Shown here one piece after another: positions 22,689 through 32,178 of a stretch of DNA of 64,000 nt. Origin of the DNA: a virus. Position 1 is the first letter of the stretch. Each line of letters begins with the position of its first letter. The position numbers were made by a program, and so were the translations under genes. The stretch spans positions 35,214-99,213 of IMG/VR virus record IMGVR_UViG_3300032242_002232. One strand, written 5' to 3'. Below the pieces are notes generated by a model that was given only the letters and a program-made list of their open reading frames with translations, was not told where the DNA came from and searched no databases.

Positions 22689-23054
22689 GTGGCAAAAGCA
22701 AAAGTAACAGACGTAACAGGCCGTCAGCGTGAAGAACAGATCAAGGCTAACGCCGAAGAGATCCAAAAACGCGCTTCAGAAATGTCAATGGCTTCTATGG
22801 AAGCCCAGGCAAAACTAGACACAGAAGTCGTCGACTTAACAGTTGAGGGCAAAGCAACAGTAATTGATGAAGTAGAAGATCTGGGAGTAGACCTCGCAGA
22901 TGACACAGCCGTCATTCGTGTTGCAGAAGACCTAGATTTCGTAACAATCGGCGTAGGAAATCATTTTTCTTTTAAAGCCGGACAGAAGTACAAAGTTGCA
23001 AAGCACGTAGCAGTACATTTGCAGGAAAAGGGTTACTTGTACGACCGTCTATAA
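22689..23054 (+). CDS. Small protein after capsid, possible head component
   Basis: This 121-residue protein starts with GTG (AAGGAG site). The N-terminal half is a charged helix (REEQIKANAEEIQKRASEMSM); the C-terminal half looks beta (AVIRVAEDLDFVTIGVGNHFSFKAGQKYKV) and resembles a small capsid-bound or fibre-like domain. It lies right after the capsid gene and before the terminator, so a decoration or head completion role is plausible. I do not recognise the family with confidence. Confidence 0.7.
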   Translation: MAKAKVTDVTGRQREEQIKANAEEIQKRASEMSMASMEAQAKLDTEVVDLTVEGKATVIDEVEDLGVDLADDTAVIRVAEDLDFVTIGVGNHFSFKAGQKYKVAKHVAVHLQEKGYLYDRL

Positions 23055-23073
23055 CCTGCTACACATCTAGATC

Positions 23074-23120
23074 GCCCAACTCCGACGACTGCCCTCTTGT
23101 CGGGGTTGGGCCCTTTATTT
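23074..23120 (+). terminator. Rho-independent terminator of the capsid operon
   Basis: GCCCAACTCCGAC pairs with GTCGGGGTTGGGC (12 Watson-Crick pairs and one G-T) and is followed by CCTTTATTTT. It lies 20 bp after the stop at 23054. Confidence 0.8.
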
Positions 23121-23179
23121 TAGGCAGACTATCTTCTTGTATTGCAGGATGATAAGCCCATAGCTATCTGGAGGATTAA

Positions 23180-24268
23180 GTGGCAACGATTCAAGTTCTT
23201 TCTAATCGGCTTAGAGCTGAGATCGGCGACTTAGGAAGATCGTTTACTGAAACATTTACCGGTGATGGGGTTACTAAAAGATTTCAACTCCCTTACGCTC
23301 CAGTAAATGGAAGAAGTCTAAGAGTTACAGTAAATGGTTCTGACCAATCCCCAACAACTTCAGTAGAAGAAGTTAACGGTCTATTTGAGTTAAGCATTAT
23401 CCCATCTAACAATGCCGTCATCAGTGTTTCCGGCGTTGCTTATAAGTATTTTACCGACACTGAAATTCAATACTACATTAGCCAAGCTTTCTATGAGCAT
23501 GCCCATACAGCCACAGATAGCAATGGAAGCCTAAATACCCTAGCTAGCATGCCCTTTGTAGAAGAATATCCGCTAGTAACTCTTGCCACCTCTATGGCAC
23601 TTTATACGCTGGCTACCGACGCCTCTTTTGATATTGACATTGCCTCGCCTGATGGGGTCACTATCCCCCGTTCACAGCGATATCGCCAACTAATGGAGAT
23701 GGTACAAAGCAGAAAAGAACAATATAAAGAACTTTGTTCAATGCTGGGTGTCGGTATGTTTAGGATCGAAGTGCAGACTCTTCGCAGAATTAGCCGACGC
23801 ACAAACCGTTATGTACCTGTTTATCGTCCTCAAGAACTTGATGACGGATCCCTCCCAATTAGAGTTTCATTACCTATGCCTACTTATGGGGACATGACTC
23901 CTCCGGGACCCGCGGAACCTAAAGATCTATTTGTTGTTGCCGGAGATAGTTTTTCTAAATCATTTGTTTTTGATCATGATCTTACTACCTACACACCAGC
24001 GGCCCAATTACGTTTATTTCCCGAAATTCCGGCGGATCAAGTTGGCCCACTGCTTCTTGCAAACTTTACCATTACAAAGTCAGCTTCAGTTGTGGGGGGC
24101 ACCTTAAACACCCTAACGCTATACTTAAGCGGTACAGCTACAACAGACTTGCCACGCACATGCTACTGGGATCTTCAGATGACTAATAACTCGGACGGAA
24201 CTGTTAAGACATACGTGTCTGGCAAGTTCTTTACTAAACCTCAAGTTACTACCACCCAAGGAAATTAA
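23180..24268 (+). CDS. Head-tail adaptor-like protein with extra beta domain
   Basis: This 362-residue protein starts at GTG with a TGGAGG site. The N-terminal part ([11 protein letters not shown]..., [19 protein letters not shown]) has the short-helix layout of gp6/gp15-type connectors. Inserted after residue 27 is a beta unit ([15 protein letters not shown]). The C-terminal 100 residues ([28 protein letters not shown]) resemble immunoglobulin-like or BppU-type extensions of tail-associated proteins. It lies between capsid and adhesin genes. The adaptor assignment is moderate; it could also be a fibre-anchoring protein. Confidence 0.65.
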   Translation: MATIQVLSNRLRAEIGDLGRSFTETFTGDGVTKRFQLPYAPVNGRSLRVTVNGSDQSPTTSVEEVNGLFELSIIPSNNAVISVSGVAYKYFTDTEIQYYISQAFYEHAHTATDSNGSLNTLASMPFVEEYPLVTLATSMALYTLATDASFDIDIASPDGVTIPRSQRYRQLMEMVQSRKEQYKELCSMLGVGMFRIEVQTLRRISRRTNRYVPVYRPQELDDGSLPIRVSLPMPTYGDMTPPGPAEPKDLFVVAGDSFSKSFVFDHDLTTYTPAAQLRLFPEIPADQVGPLLLANFTITKSASVVGGTLNTLTLYLSGTATTDLPRTCYWDLQMTNNSDGTVKTYVSGKFFTKPQVTTTQGN

Positions 24269-26436
24269 TGGCTAACACACCTAATTTAATCGGAATGCCG
24301 GATGATGCAAGTAATGATCCTTCGGTCTATCTCCTTGGAATAAATAACTCTAACGGAGCTACTGGCCCAACAGGAACACAAGGTCCACAAGGACCAACAG
24401 GACCTACAGGTTCTAAAGGCGCAACCGGTGCTACCGGTGTAGGCGCAACCGGTGCAACTGGTCCATCTGGACCATCAGGTCCAACAGGTTCTACAGGTCC
24501 GCAAGGAAATGTAGGTCCAACAGGTAATACTGGTCCTACCGGTATTCAAGGAAATATTGGAGCAACAGGCCCTACAGGTGCCGCGTCAACAGTTCCAGGT
24601 CCTACAGGTTCACAAGGCTCTACTGGCCCAACAGGTCAACAAGGGCCGACAGGGCCGACAGGATCTAAGGGTGATACTGGTTCAATCGGTGCTACCGGTT
24701 CTACTGGCGCAACTGGTCCTATTGGGCCACTCGGAGCAACAGGTACTCAAGGTCCCACAGGACCAACTGGCTCTACAGGTGCAACAGGTTTGCAGGGTGT
24801 TACTGGACCCTCTGGCCCAACAGGCGGACAAGGAATTCAAGGATCAACTGGTCCTTCAGGAGCTACAGGTGTAGCTGGTCCACAAGGAAATACAGGACCT
24901 ACAGGTTCTAAAGGCGACACAGGTCCACAAGGCGTAACAGGTCCACAAGGTCCTTGGGGCGTAACTGGACCTACAGGTTCACAAGGTACCCAAGGTTTAC
25001 AGGGTAATACTGGTCCTACTGGTGCCACTGGTGGTCAAGGTCAAATTGGACCAACAGGTGTAACGGGACCAACAGGCGCTACTGGTGCTGCATCAACAGT
25101 GCCTGGCCCAACTGGTGCACAGGGACCAACAGGTCCACAAGGTATTTCAATCAAATACCAAGGAACACTTGGTAGCGTTGGAGCACTTCAATCTATTACA
25201 GGCCAAACTATAAATGATGCATACATCATTGGTAAAGATCTTTGGGTTTGGGAAGGCAACACTTGGGATAACGTAGGTGCAATTGTTGGTCCAACTGGTC
25301 CTATTGGTTTAACTGGTCCTACTGGAGCTACGGGCTCCACTGGTGCCGCATCTACCGTTGCTGGGCCAACAGGATCAACAGGACCTACTGGTTCTGTGGG
25401 ACCAACAGGTTCTACTGGTCCGCAAGGTACCCAAGGTATTCAAGGTGCAACCGGATCTACTGGCGCAACAGGATCTACTGGTCCTACTGGCGCCGCTAGC
25501 ACAATCCCAGGACCAACGGGATCAACTGGCGCTACCGGTGCCGGACTTAACGTACTCGGCACATACTCAACTCTTTCAGCGCTTCAAGCTGCGCGCCCAA
25601 CAGGCACTGCTGGTGATGCATATATTGTTGCAGGCAGTTTATATGTTTGGAATGGTTCTGCATGGACACTTGGTGGAAACATTCAAGGACCAACAGGCGG
25701 TACCGGTGCAACGGGAGCAACAGGATCAACAGGTGCAACAGGTTCTACTGGATCAACTGGCTCTAAAGGTGATACTGGTCCAGGTAAATTTACATTTGCA
25801 ACAACCCCACCATCTAACCCTGTACTCGGAGATCATTGGATTGAAGATGCAACGGGAATTGAATATACATGGAGCACAGATGGCGTAAGTACTTTTTGGG
25901 TAGAGCTTGTTCCTACAGGTTATTTAGGACCTACTGGCCCACAAGGTCCTACCGGAGCAGCCTCTACAATACCTGGCCCTACAGGTCCGACAGGTAATAC
26001 CGGTGCTACAGGAGCAACAGGCGCCAGCGTTACTGGCCCACAAGGACCTACAGGTTCTACTGGCGCAACAGGGGCAACCGGCTCAACGGGGTCTATCGGC
26101 GCTACAGGTCCAGGATCTACATACACAATTTCTTATCCTTCCGGGTCTTATATTGTTACAACTGACGACACAGCCACCTCGTTCTATATGGCCTCAAATA
26201 CTTCGGTAAACTTTCAGTTGCCGGCTAATATATCTTCACCTATACCTATTGGGTCAACAGTAACAGTTACTCAGTATGGTCTAGGTCAGGTGACTATCTC
26301 CGCCTATTTAGGTACAGCATCTATTGTCTCTAATGCATCTACAGCAAATTCTCCTAAGCTTAGGGCGCAATTTTCTTCAGCAACATGCGTAAAAATTGGA
26401 TTAGATTCGTGGCATGTAATTGGAGACATAATTTAA
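24268..26436 (+). CDS. Collagen-like fibre protein
   Basis: This 722-residue protein consists largely of Gly-X-Y triplets, mostly GPT, GAT, GST and GPQ, from about residue 30. The helix is interrupted by three short globular inserts: near 292-335 and 428-470 (both of the type [17 protein letters not shown]), and near 505-545 ([16 protein letters not shown]). The last 90 residues are a beta-rich head. It should form trimeric triple-helical rods. Pro sits mainly in X and Thr in Y, a pattern in which glycosylated Thr stabilises collagen in other systems (e.g. Bacillus BclA). Start coupled to the previous stop. Confidence 0.92.
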   Translation: MANTPNLIGMPDDASNDPSVYLLGINNSNGATGPTGTQGPQGPTGPTGSKGATGATGVGATGATGPSGPSGPTGSTGPQGNVGPTGNTGPTGIQGNIGATGPTGAASTVPGPTGSQGSTGPTGQQGPTGPTGSKGDTGSIGATGSTGATGPIGPLGATGTQGPTGPTGSTGATGLQGVTGPSGPTGGQGIQGSTGPSGATGVAGPQGNTGPTGSKGDTGPQGVTGPQGPWGVTGPTGSQGTQGLQGNTGPTGATGGQGQIGPTGVTGPTGATGAASTVPGPTGAQGPTGPQGISIKYQGTLGSVGALQSITGQTINDAYIIGKDLWVWEGNTWDNVGAIVGPTGPIGLTGPTGATGSTGAASTVAGPTGSTGPTGSVGPTGSTGPQGTQGIQGATGSTGATGSTGPTGAASTIPGPTGSTGATGAGLNVLGTYSTLSALQAARPTGTAGDAYIVAGSLYVWNGSAWTLGGNIQGPTGGTGATGATGSTGATGSTGSTGSKGDTGPGKFTFATTPPSNPVLGDHWIEDATGIEYTWSTDGVSTFWVELVPTGYLGPTGPQGPTGAASTIPGPTGPTGNTGATGATGASVTGPQGPTGSTGATGATGSTGSIGATGPGSTYTISYPSGSYIVTTDDTATSFYMASNTSVNFQLPANISSPIPIGSTVTVTQYGLGQVTISAYLGTASIVSNASTANSPKLRAQFSSATCVKIGLDSWHVIGDII

Positions 26437-27320
26437 TGAGGAGCGCGCTGTACATAGCTTCTCAATCCTCACGCCACACAGGGGTTGTCTATAGACCAGT
26501 TAATATGATCCCTACTCCCGTGAGTAACTTTCAAGTTAGGGTTGTATTAACACCTTCCAACTTTAACTACTCCAAAGCAAGGAGTGATGGAAGAGACATT
26601 AGGTTTTACGAAAATACCAACTTCTCATCACCATTACCTATGTGGTTAGAGTCTTGGAACTATAATGGAAATTCTGCAATATGGGTAAAGGTCGCGTCAC
26701 AAAGTAAATCCCTTATGTACATGACCTATGGCAGCTCTTCTTTAACCTCCATATCTAATATTGATACCGTTATGGAAAATGGTATGCAGTTTGGTTACTT
26801 TGCAAGTACCGTACAGGGAGCCGGAGTTGGGGCTTTTAATAGCCTTCAATTTTCTGGTATAGACCCTGTTATGAGCACTGATTGGGGTTCCGGCACAGTA
26901 TCTATTAACGGGTTGGGAAGCCTAGCTGACTATGTCTCAATAAGATGGCGTGGATGGGTGAAGCCTTATGAGTCCGGAAACCATACATTTTATTTCACAA
27001 CAGATGATGGAAGCCGAATGTACATAGGCCCAGATTCCTCATATAATTCAAACCCAGCTTGGACAATAAATAGCTGGATTGATCAAGGTCCAACAGAATA
27101 TTCAGGAACCGTGTCTATAACCGACGGTGTTCCGAGGTATATGCAAAAAGAGTGGTTTGAAACTGGTGGTGGTGCAACGGCCTTGACTGGATGGGCAACC
27201 CCTAGCGTACTTAAAGTATACCCAATTACATCTGGTTACTTAAAGGCACCAAAATATGACTCTTCTTATTCAGATTCTTTTGGTTATTCCGCAACCGTTG
27301 GTTCAGAAATTACTATCTAA
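26436..27320 (+). CDS. DUF2341/PA14-type adhesin
   Basis: The 294-residue product starts at the ATG overlapping the collagen gene's stop (TAATG). Residues 25-105 resemble DUF2341 (FQVRVVLTPSNFNYSKA, DIRFYENTNFSSPLPMWLE, MYMTYGS). Residues 115-265 resemble a PA14/GLEYA domain (IRWRGWVKPYESGNHTFYF, TTDDGSRMYIG, MQKEWFETGGGA). PA14 domains bind carbohydrate, so this is probably a glycan-binding fibre tip that works with the collagen-like rod. Confidence 0.8.
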   Translation: MRSALYIASQSSRHTGVVYRPVNMIPTPVSNFQVRVVLTPSNFNYSKARSDGRDIRFYENTNFSSPLPMWLESWNYNGNSAIWVKVASQSKSLMYMTYGSSSLTSISNIDTVMENGMQFGYFASTVQGAGVGAFNSLQFSGIDPVMSTDWGSGTVSINGLGSLADYVSIRWRGWVKPYESGNHTFYFTTDDGSRMYIGPDSSYNSNPAWTINSWIDQGPTEYSGTVSITDGVPRYMQKEWFETGGGATALTGWATPSVLKVYPITSGYLKAPKYDSSYSDSFGYSATVGSEITI

Positions 27321-27342
27321 GAGAGCGTAAGGTAAAAAATAA

Positions 27343-27705
27343 ATGGCAATTAGTTTCCCAGCGTCCCCAACGCTTAATCAAGTCTATACATACGGTAATC
27401 GTAGTTGGAAGTGGACAGGTACAGCTTGGGTTTCACAAAGCGTATCTACAGCCCCAACAGGTCCAACAGGCCCAACTGGAGCAACTGGATCTGCATCTAC
27501 AGTTCCTGGACCACAGGGACCAACTGGTGCGACAGGATCTACCGGAGCAACAGGCGCCACGGGAGCTGCATCTACAGTTGCGGGACCGACAGGTTCAACG
27601 GGACCAACGGGTGCTCAAGGGTATAGTATTGTCAACTTAGACGGTGGATTTCCAGATAGTACGTATGGTGGAATCACAGCAGTAGATCTTGGAGGAGTTA
27701 GCTGA
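27343..27705 (+). CDS. Short collagen-like fibre protein
   Basis: This 120-residue protein has an N-terminal module ([26 protein letters not shown]), a common phage fibre attachment unit, followed by about 18 Gly-X-Y triplets (GPT, GAT, GST, with AST interruptions) and a short non-collagen end. It resembles the large collagen-like protein in repeat composition. Its stop overlaps the next start. Confidence 0.82.
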   Translation: MAISFPASPTLNQVYTYGNRSWKWTGTAWVSQSVSTAPTGPTGPTGATGSASTVPGPQGPTGATGSTGATGATGAASTVAGPTGSTGPTGAQGYSIVNLDGGFPDSTYGGITAVDLGGVS

Positions 27706-28109
27706 TGGCAGTTCAATTTCAGTTTAGACGCGGTACAGCCTCTCAGTGGACCGCAGCTAACACAATTCTTGCATCTGGTGAGCTTGGACTAGAATCCGAC
27801 ACAAACAAATTTAAGATTGGTAACGGCACTTCCGGCTGGAATGCGCTATCATATGCCTCAGGTACTGCAGGTGCAAATGGAGCTACAGGAGCTACCGGAG
27901 CAACTGGAGCATCAGTAACTGGAGCTACAGGAGCTACAGGGGCCACCGGTTCAGTTGGAGCCACAGGTCCTGCGGGAACTCCCGGTGATTCAAATCTAAA
28001 CAAAAAAGTAATTGATGATGCATTTCTTGGAACTAACTTTTACTTCAACAAGCAGTTTTTAACATCAACTGTTGCTCAAACTACTATTTCACCGATTACG
28101 TTAATCTAG
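27705..28109 (+). CDS. Fibre protein with tail-fibre N-terminal domain and collagen-like tail
   Basis: This 134-residue protein opens with FRRGTASQWTAANTILASGELG and FKIGNGTSGWN, the N-terminal domain shared by many phage fibre and tropism-determinant proteins, which binds the baseplate or neighbouring fibre. Residues 50-95 are Gly-Ala-Thr collagen-like triplets, and the end is a short beta segment. It may be a connector between larger fibres. Confidence 0.82.
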   Translation: MAVQFQFRRGTASQWTAANTILASGELGLESDTNKFKIGNGTSGWNALSYASGTAGANGATGATGATGASVTGATGATGATGSVGATGPAGTPGDSNLNKKVIDDAFLGTNFYFNKQFLTSTVAQTTISPITLI

Positions 28110-28121
28110 GAAGGACGTTAA

Positions 28122-31100
28122 GTGTCAAGAAACGTATTATTGGAGTTGGATTATACATTCAACCCAAACACCTATACCCTGGTAGTTCGCAGATGGATTC
28201 CTCAGGAACGCATCATGCTTATTACAAACGTAACTCGAAACGTAGTTTATTATAATTTTTCTGACCCTACAAAATCATTAACATCTGTAACTAAACTTGA
28301 TGTTGGTGATGGGCTTCTACATACTCAAATCGTATTAAATCCAGCTTCATTTGCCGGAACAACCAATCTTTCTACAGATAAAATCCAAGTTTATATTGAT
28401 GAACCTGCTCAAGTATTTGTTCCAGAAGAAACATTTACAGATGCCGCTCAAAAGCAGCGAGTAACAACCCCACAATCTTTAATTGATACTGACTTTGAGT
28501 ACTCAATTCAACCTTCTAAATGGGAAACAATCTTTCTTGTAAATAACTACCCATCATACTTCCCTAAGCCTAACGGCGGTAACGCTATTACAGCAACCTC
28601 TATTTTAGGCGACGGAGATTCACCACGTTCTCTAATTACAGTAACTTCATCTCTTCCGCATGGTTTTGTTGCAGGTAATATCGTAAACGTTCAAGAAACT
28701 CTAAATTATCGTGTAGAAGGAACTTTCCTTATCACTTCCGCACCTACAGTGTATTCTTTTACATACCGCGCACGCGGCGTTGTATCTGGTGAGCAGATTT
28801 ATCAAGGACTTACTACAGTTTATGGTGGAGACGTTTATGACGGTTCCCATATTCCTGGAGGTAACTATGCCGGTCTTGGATCAATCCCAGGAGTACCAAA
28901 CACTTTAGATACAACTTGGACGGTTTCTACAGACGCGGCTTCTCCATCAAACATTACTCTTACATTTAAATACCCACACGGTATGCTTCCAGGACAGTCC
29001 TTAACAATTGCTGGTACAAACAGCTTTGATGGTGACTTTATTATTCACACAGTCCCTAACATGAACCAGCTTATATTCCAAGCAACCAGATATCTACCTT
29101 CTGTTTCTAATGCTGGTGGTACGGGTCGTATTATTGCTAAATCAGATGGATACGTAATTCACCGACCATACGATGCCGGTGTTGCTATTACCACTTACAA
29201 CAACGTTCCAGGACTTCAGACTATTCGTCAAACTCGACGTTATTTTCGCTACCAAGCCGGTAAGGGTATGCAGTTCTCTACGGGAGCTAAGTTAACCCCT
29301 ACATTTAACCTTGATAGCATTTCTGCTAGCACTGGTGTTTCCGGACAAACCGCAGTAGTGACTGTAACCACTATGGAAGACCATGGAATGCAGCCTGGCG
29401 CTACAATATTTATGGAAAACATCCAGGTAAATAATACCGCTCAATACAATCCTTATAATGGTACTTTTGTAGTCGCTTCTGTTTTAAACTCAAATATTTT
29501 TACATACAACGTAACTCTTACACAAAACCTTCCTACAGTTGACCTTACCCCAAATGGACAGAGTTCTTATGCTCACTGCTCCGCTTGGGTTGGCGCAGAA
29601 ACTCGTGCGGGAATGTTTGATGAGCAAAACGGTTTTTACTTCTCATACAACGGCGCAGTACTTGCAGTTAACCGTCGTCACTCAGAAAAAGTTTTATCTG
29701 GTCGTATTAACTTAGTACAAAACTCGCCGCTAGTAACAGGTACAGGAACTCAGTTCCGTAAGCAACTTACTGTCGGTAACAAGATTGTTATTAAGGGGTC
29801 TTCTTACCTTATTACAGCTATTTCTTCAGATACTCAACTCTATATTGCTCCTGCTTTTAAGGGACTTTCTTCTACAGGTCAACGTGCAACAGTAACTCAA
29901 AACATTCAGTACGCACAGTCTGCTTGGAATATTGATAAGTGTGACGGTACCGGCCCTTCTGGCTATGTACTTGATGTTAAAAAAATGCAGATGATCTACA
30001 TTGACTACTCATGGTACGGTGCTGGAACAATTCGTTTTGGTGTTCGTGGACCACGAGGTACAATCATTTATGTACACCGCATTGTTAACTCTAACGTTAA
30101 CCAGTTGGCTTACCAAAAGTCTGGTAACTTACCTGCTCGTTATGAAGTAGATAACGCCCCTATTACATTCTCTCGCATGACTGCGGGACCGGCAGGTACT
30201 AGCGGATCTCAGCTAGCCCCAAATGATTTATTAATATATGCGGACAACGTAACTAACTGGCCGTCTTCAGGTTACCTATCAGTTAAAGATGATACTAATA
30301 TTGAGCTTGTTCAGTACAGCAGTATTGGTTCGTATAACTCAGCGGCGCTTGGTTATCCAATTACCCTTACAGGTCGTCGACAGTCAATCAGCTTGATCTA
30401 CCCAGATCAACCATTCTCGTTTAAAGCTGGAACAAGTACTTCAGTAATCTTTACCCCTGATTCATCCCTTACAGGTGTCGGTGGTTCTGCTCAAGTAGCT
30501 CTTCAACCTATGACTCAAACTTGTGCTCCTATCATCCAACACTGGGGATCCTCAGTGGTTATGGATGGAGGTTTTCAAACAGACTTACTTCCAATCTTTA
30601 CAGGCGGTATGACAAAGTACCAAACAATTGCGGCAGGTATTACTCGTCCGCTTCTAGCTATTCGCCCAGCACCTTCTGTAGACAACGCAATCGCTAGAAA
30701 CTTTGGTATTCGTGAACTTATTAACCGCATGGCTTTGAACCTTCAGTCTATTGGAGTTCAGACAAACGGCTCATACCGTATTGACGTTATCCTAAACCCT
30801 TCATACCTTTCCTATAGCAACTACTCAGCAGCAACGCTTGCTGTAAGCCGTACATCAGTATCAGGAACCTCGGGTAACCCATTCTTTACTGTTAACGACA
30901 CAGGTACTATCAACATCGCTGGTGTAACTGGTCTTGGTATTGGTATGTTTGTTACTGGTACGGGTATTCAAACCGGTACATATATCACCAACATCCAAGG
31001 TAACCTGGTAACTATCAGCACTAACCTAACCGCTAACTGCACCGGTAGCTACAGCTTTACCCCTACCTCAGGATTTACAGGCCTTCCAAACGACTGGACC

Positions 31101-31442
31101 CGAGATCCTGTAGGACAGTCTTCTTTGGCTCAGGTTCTTTACTTTGATAATTCAGGTTCTGGACAAGGAAACATCCAGTCTGCTACAGGCATTATTACCG
31201 GTGGTGATTCGATCTTCTCATTCTTCACTGAAAATGGTGGTGGTGCGTCAAACTTTAACTCCTCAATTTACTCACTTGTAGGCGCTAAAGATATCGGAAA
31301 CTCCTATATGTCTGGAAATGGTAACCAATCTACCCCTGGTTTCCCTAATGGCCCGGATGTTATCGTTATTCAGGCTACCAACATTGGTTCCGCTTCCTCA
31401 CAGGTGTCTGCTCGTATCTCTTGGACAGAGGCACAGGCTTAA
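28122..31442 (+). CDS. Large beta-rich virion/fibre protein
   Basis: This 1106-residue protein starts at GTG with AGGAAGGA upstream. It is beta-rich throughout. Several modules of the type PHGFVAGNIVNVQE...YSFTYRA recur (about 180-230, 280-330, 415-470), resembling small repeated fibre domains seen elsewhere in the window. Near residues 910-985 is a GIGMFVTGTGIQTGTYITNI module shared with two other proteins. The C-terminus is compact. It is most like cyanophage-type virion structural proteins; its exact position on the particle is not clear. Confidence 0.78.
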   Translation: MSRNVLLELDYTFNPNTYTLVVRRWIPQERIMLITNVTRNVVYYNFSDPTKSLTSVTKLDVGDGLLHTQIVLNPASFAGTTNLSTDKIQVYIDEPAQVFVPEETFTDAAQKQRVTTPQSLIDTDFEYSIQPSKWETIFLVNNYPSYFPKPNGGNAITATSILGDGDSPRSLITVTSSLPHGFVAGNIVNVQETLNYRVEGTFLITSAPTVYSFTYRARGVVSGEQIYQGLTTVYGGDVYDGSHIPGGNYAGLGSIPGVPNTLDTTWTVSTDAASPSNITLTFKYPHGMLPGQSLTIAGTNSFDGDFIIHTVPNMNQLIFQATRYLPSVSNAGGTGRIIAKSDGYVIHRPYDAGVAITTYNNVPGLQTIRQTRRYFRYQAGKGMQFSTGAKLTPTFNLDSISASTGVSGQTAVVTVTTMEDHGMQPGATIFMENIQVNNTAQYNPYNGTFVVASVLNSNIFTYNVTLTQNLPTVDLTPNGQSSYAHCSAWVGAETRAGMFDEQNGFYFSYNGAVLAVNRRHSEKVLSGRINLVQNSPLVTGTGTQFRKQLTVGNKIVIKGSSYLITAISSDTQLYIAPAFKGLSSTGQRATVTQNIQYAQSAWNIDKCDGTGPSGYVLDVKKMQMIYIDYSWYGAGTIRFGVRGPRGTIIYVHRIVNSNVNQLAYQKSGNLPARYEVDNAPITFSRMTAGPAGTSGSQLAPNDLLIYADNVTNWPSSGYLSVKDDTNIELVQYSSIGSYNSAALGYPITLTGRRQSISLIYPDQPFSFKAGTSTSVIFTPDSSLTGVGGSAQVALQPMTQTCAPIIQHWGSSVVMDGGFQTDLLPIFTGGMTKYQTIAAGITRPLLAIRPAPSVDNAIARNFGIRELINRMALNLQSIGVQTNGSYRIDVILNPSYLSYSNYSAATLAVSRTSVSGTSGNPFFTVNDTGTINIAGVTGLGIGMFVTGTGIQTGTYITNIQGNLVTISTNLTANCTGSYSFTPTSGFTGLPNDWTRDPVGQSSLAQVLYFDNSGSGQGNIQSATGIITGGDSIFSFFTENGGGASNFNSSIYSLVGAKDIGNSYMSGNGNQSTPGFPNGPDVIVIQATNIGSASSQVSARISWTEAQA

Positions 31443-31473
31443 TGTTAGTTAGAGAATCCAACAACCCTAAATC

Positions 31474-31482
31474 TGCTATACT
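31474..31482 (+). promoter_or_regulatory. Candidate promoter -10 (TGCTATACT)
   Basis: TGCTATACT is an extended -10 match, 31 bp upstream of the start at 31514, in a 71-bp gap with no gene. A clear -35 is not visible. Confidence 0.35.
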
Positions 31483-31513
31483 TCGAAAAACCTTGGAAAG
31501 TAGGTAATCCACA

Positions 31514-31852
31514 ATGGCAAACTACGCCTCACTGAGTACCCAGATCACTCAGCTGACATCAGATATGACCACCAGTCTTACAGGTGGAACATACACATCT
31601 CAAGACTACGCGTACTACGCTAATGCGTTGTCAACCTTGGGAACAATGCTTGGGGTCAATGACATTGTGGCCGCTACATCTAACCAGGTCACTTTAGTAA
31701 CAACGGCAGGAACCACTCAAACTGGTCTTGTCAATACTGCTGGTACCACTCAGGTATCTGCGGTTAACTCCGCTGGAAGCACACAGCTTACAGCGATTAA
31801 TACAGCTGCAAACAACCTAACCATTCTAGCATACATGGGAGTACTAGCCTAA
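31514..31852 (+). CDS. Small Thr/Ala-rich structural protein
   Basis: This 112-residue protein begins with a helical part (LSTQITQLTSDMTTSLTGG) and then has tandem repeats of the type TTAGTTQTGLVNTAGTTQVSA: a short beta-helix or coiled-coil trimer likely. It is linked by TAATG to the next gene. Probable small fibre or chaperone part. Confidence 0.65.
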   Translation: MANYASLSTQITQLTSDMTTSLTGGTYTSQDYAYYANALSTLGTMLGVNDIVAATSNQVTLVTTAGTTQTGLVNTAGTTQVSAVNSAGSTQLTAINTAANNLTILAYMGVLA

Positions 31853-32154
31853 TGGCAACAACAGTAACGCTTATTCGCCGTGGTACCGCTGGTACTACTG
31901 ACGCAGGTTATACCATCACTGGTGTAACTAACGCAATTATCACAAACGTAATCTTGTCTAACAAGACATCTAATACACGCTACGCAACAGTAACTGTTGG
32001 TGGCTACTCATTCTGTACCGCACTGCAGATCCCTGCAAACGGTACCGTAAATTTTGACGCACGCCTTGTTGCAAACAACAACGACGTAGTCGTTGTTACA
32101 GCAGATCAAGCAGCTGCAGTAGACTTTTTCATCTCTGGCGTTTATAACTCCTAA
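31852..32154 (+). CDS. Small beta-sandwich fibre protein
   Basis: This 100-residue protein has a beta pattern (ITGVTNAIITNVILSNKTSNTRYATVTVGGYS...IPANGTVNFDARL). Its plan resembles the product at 39027 (similar strand order, ANxL/NGTV turns). It is probably a small virion fibre or decoration domain. No enzyme motifs. Confidence 0.68.
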   Translation: MATTVTLIRRGTAGTTDAGYTITGVTNAIITNVILSNKTSNTRYATVTVGGYSFCTALQIPANGTVNFDARLVANNNDVVVVTADQAAAVDFFISGVYNS

Positions 32155-32178
32155 TAACTAAGGAACAGGTAACTACAT

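Noticed and set aside
24300-26130. CRISPR-like regular DNA repeats
   Set aside because: The repetition comes from codons for Gly-X-Y triplets in one long open frame; there are no unique spacers of constant length.
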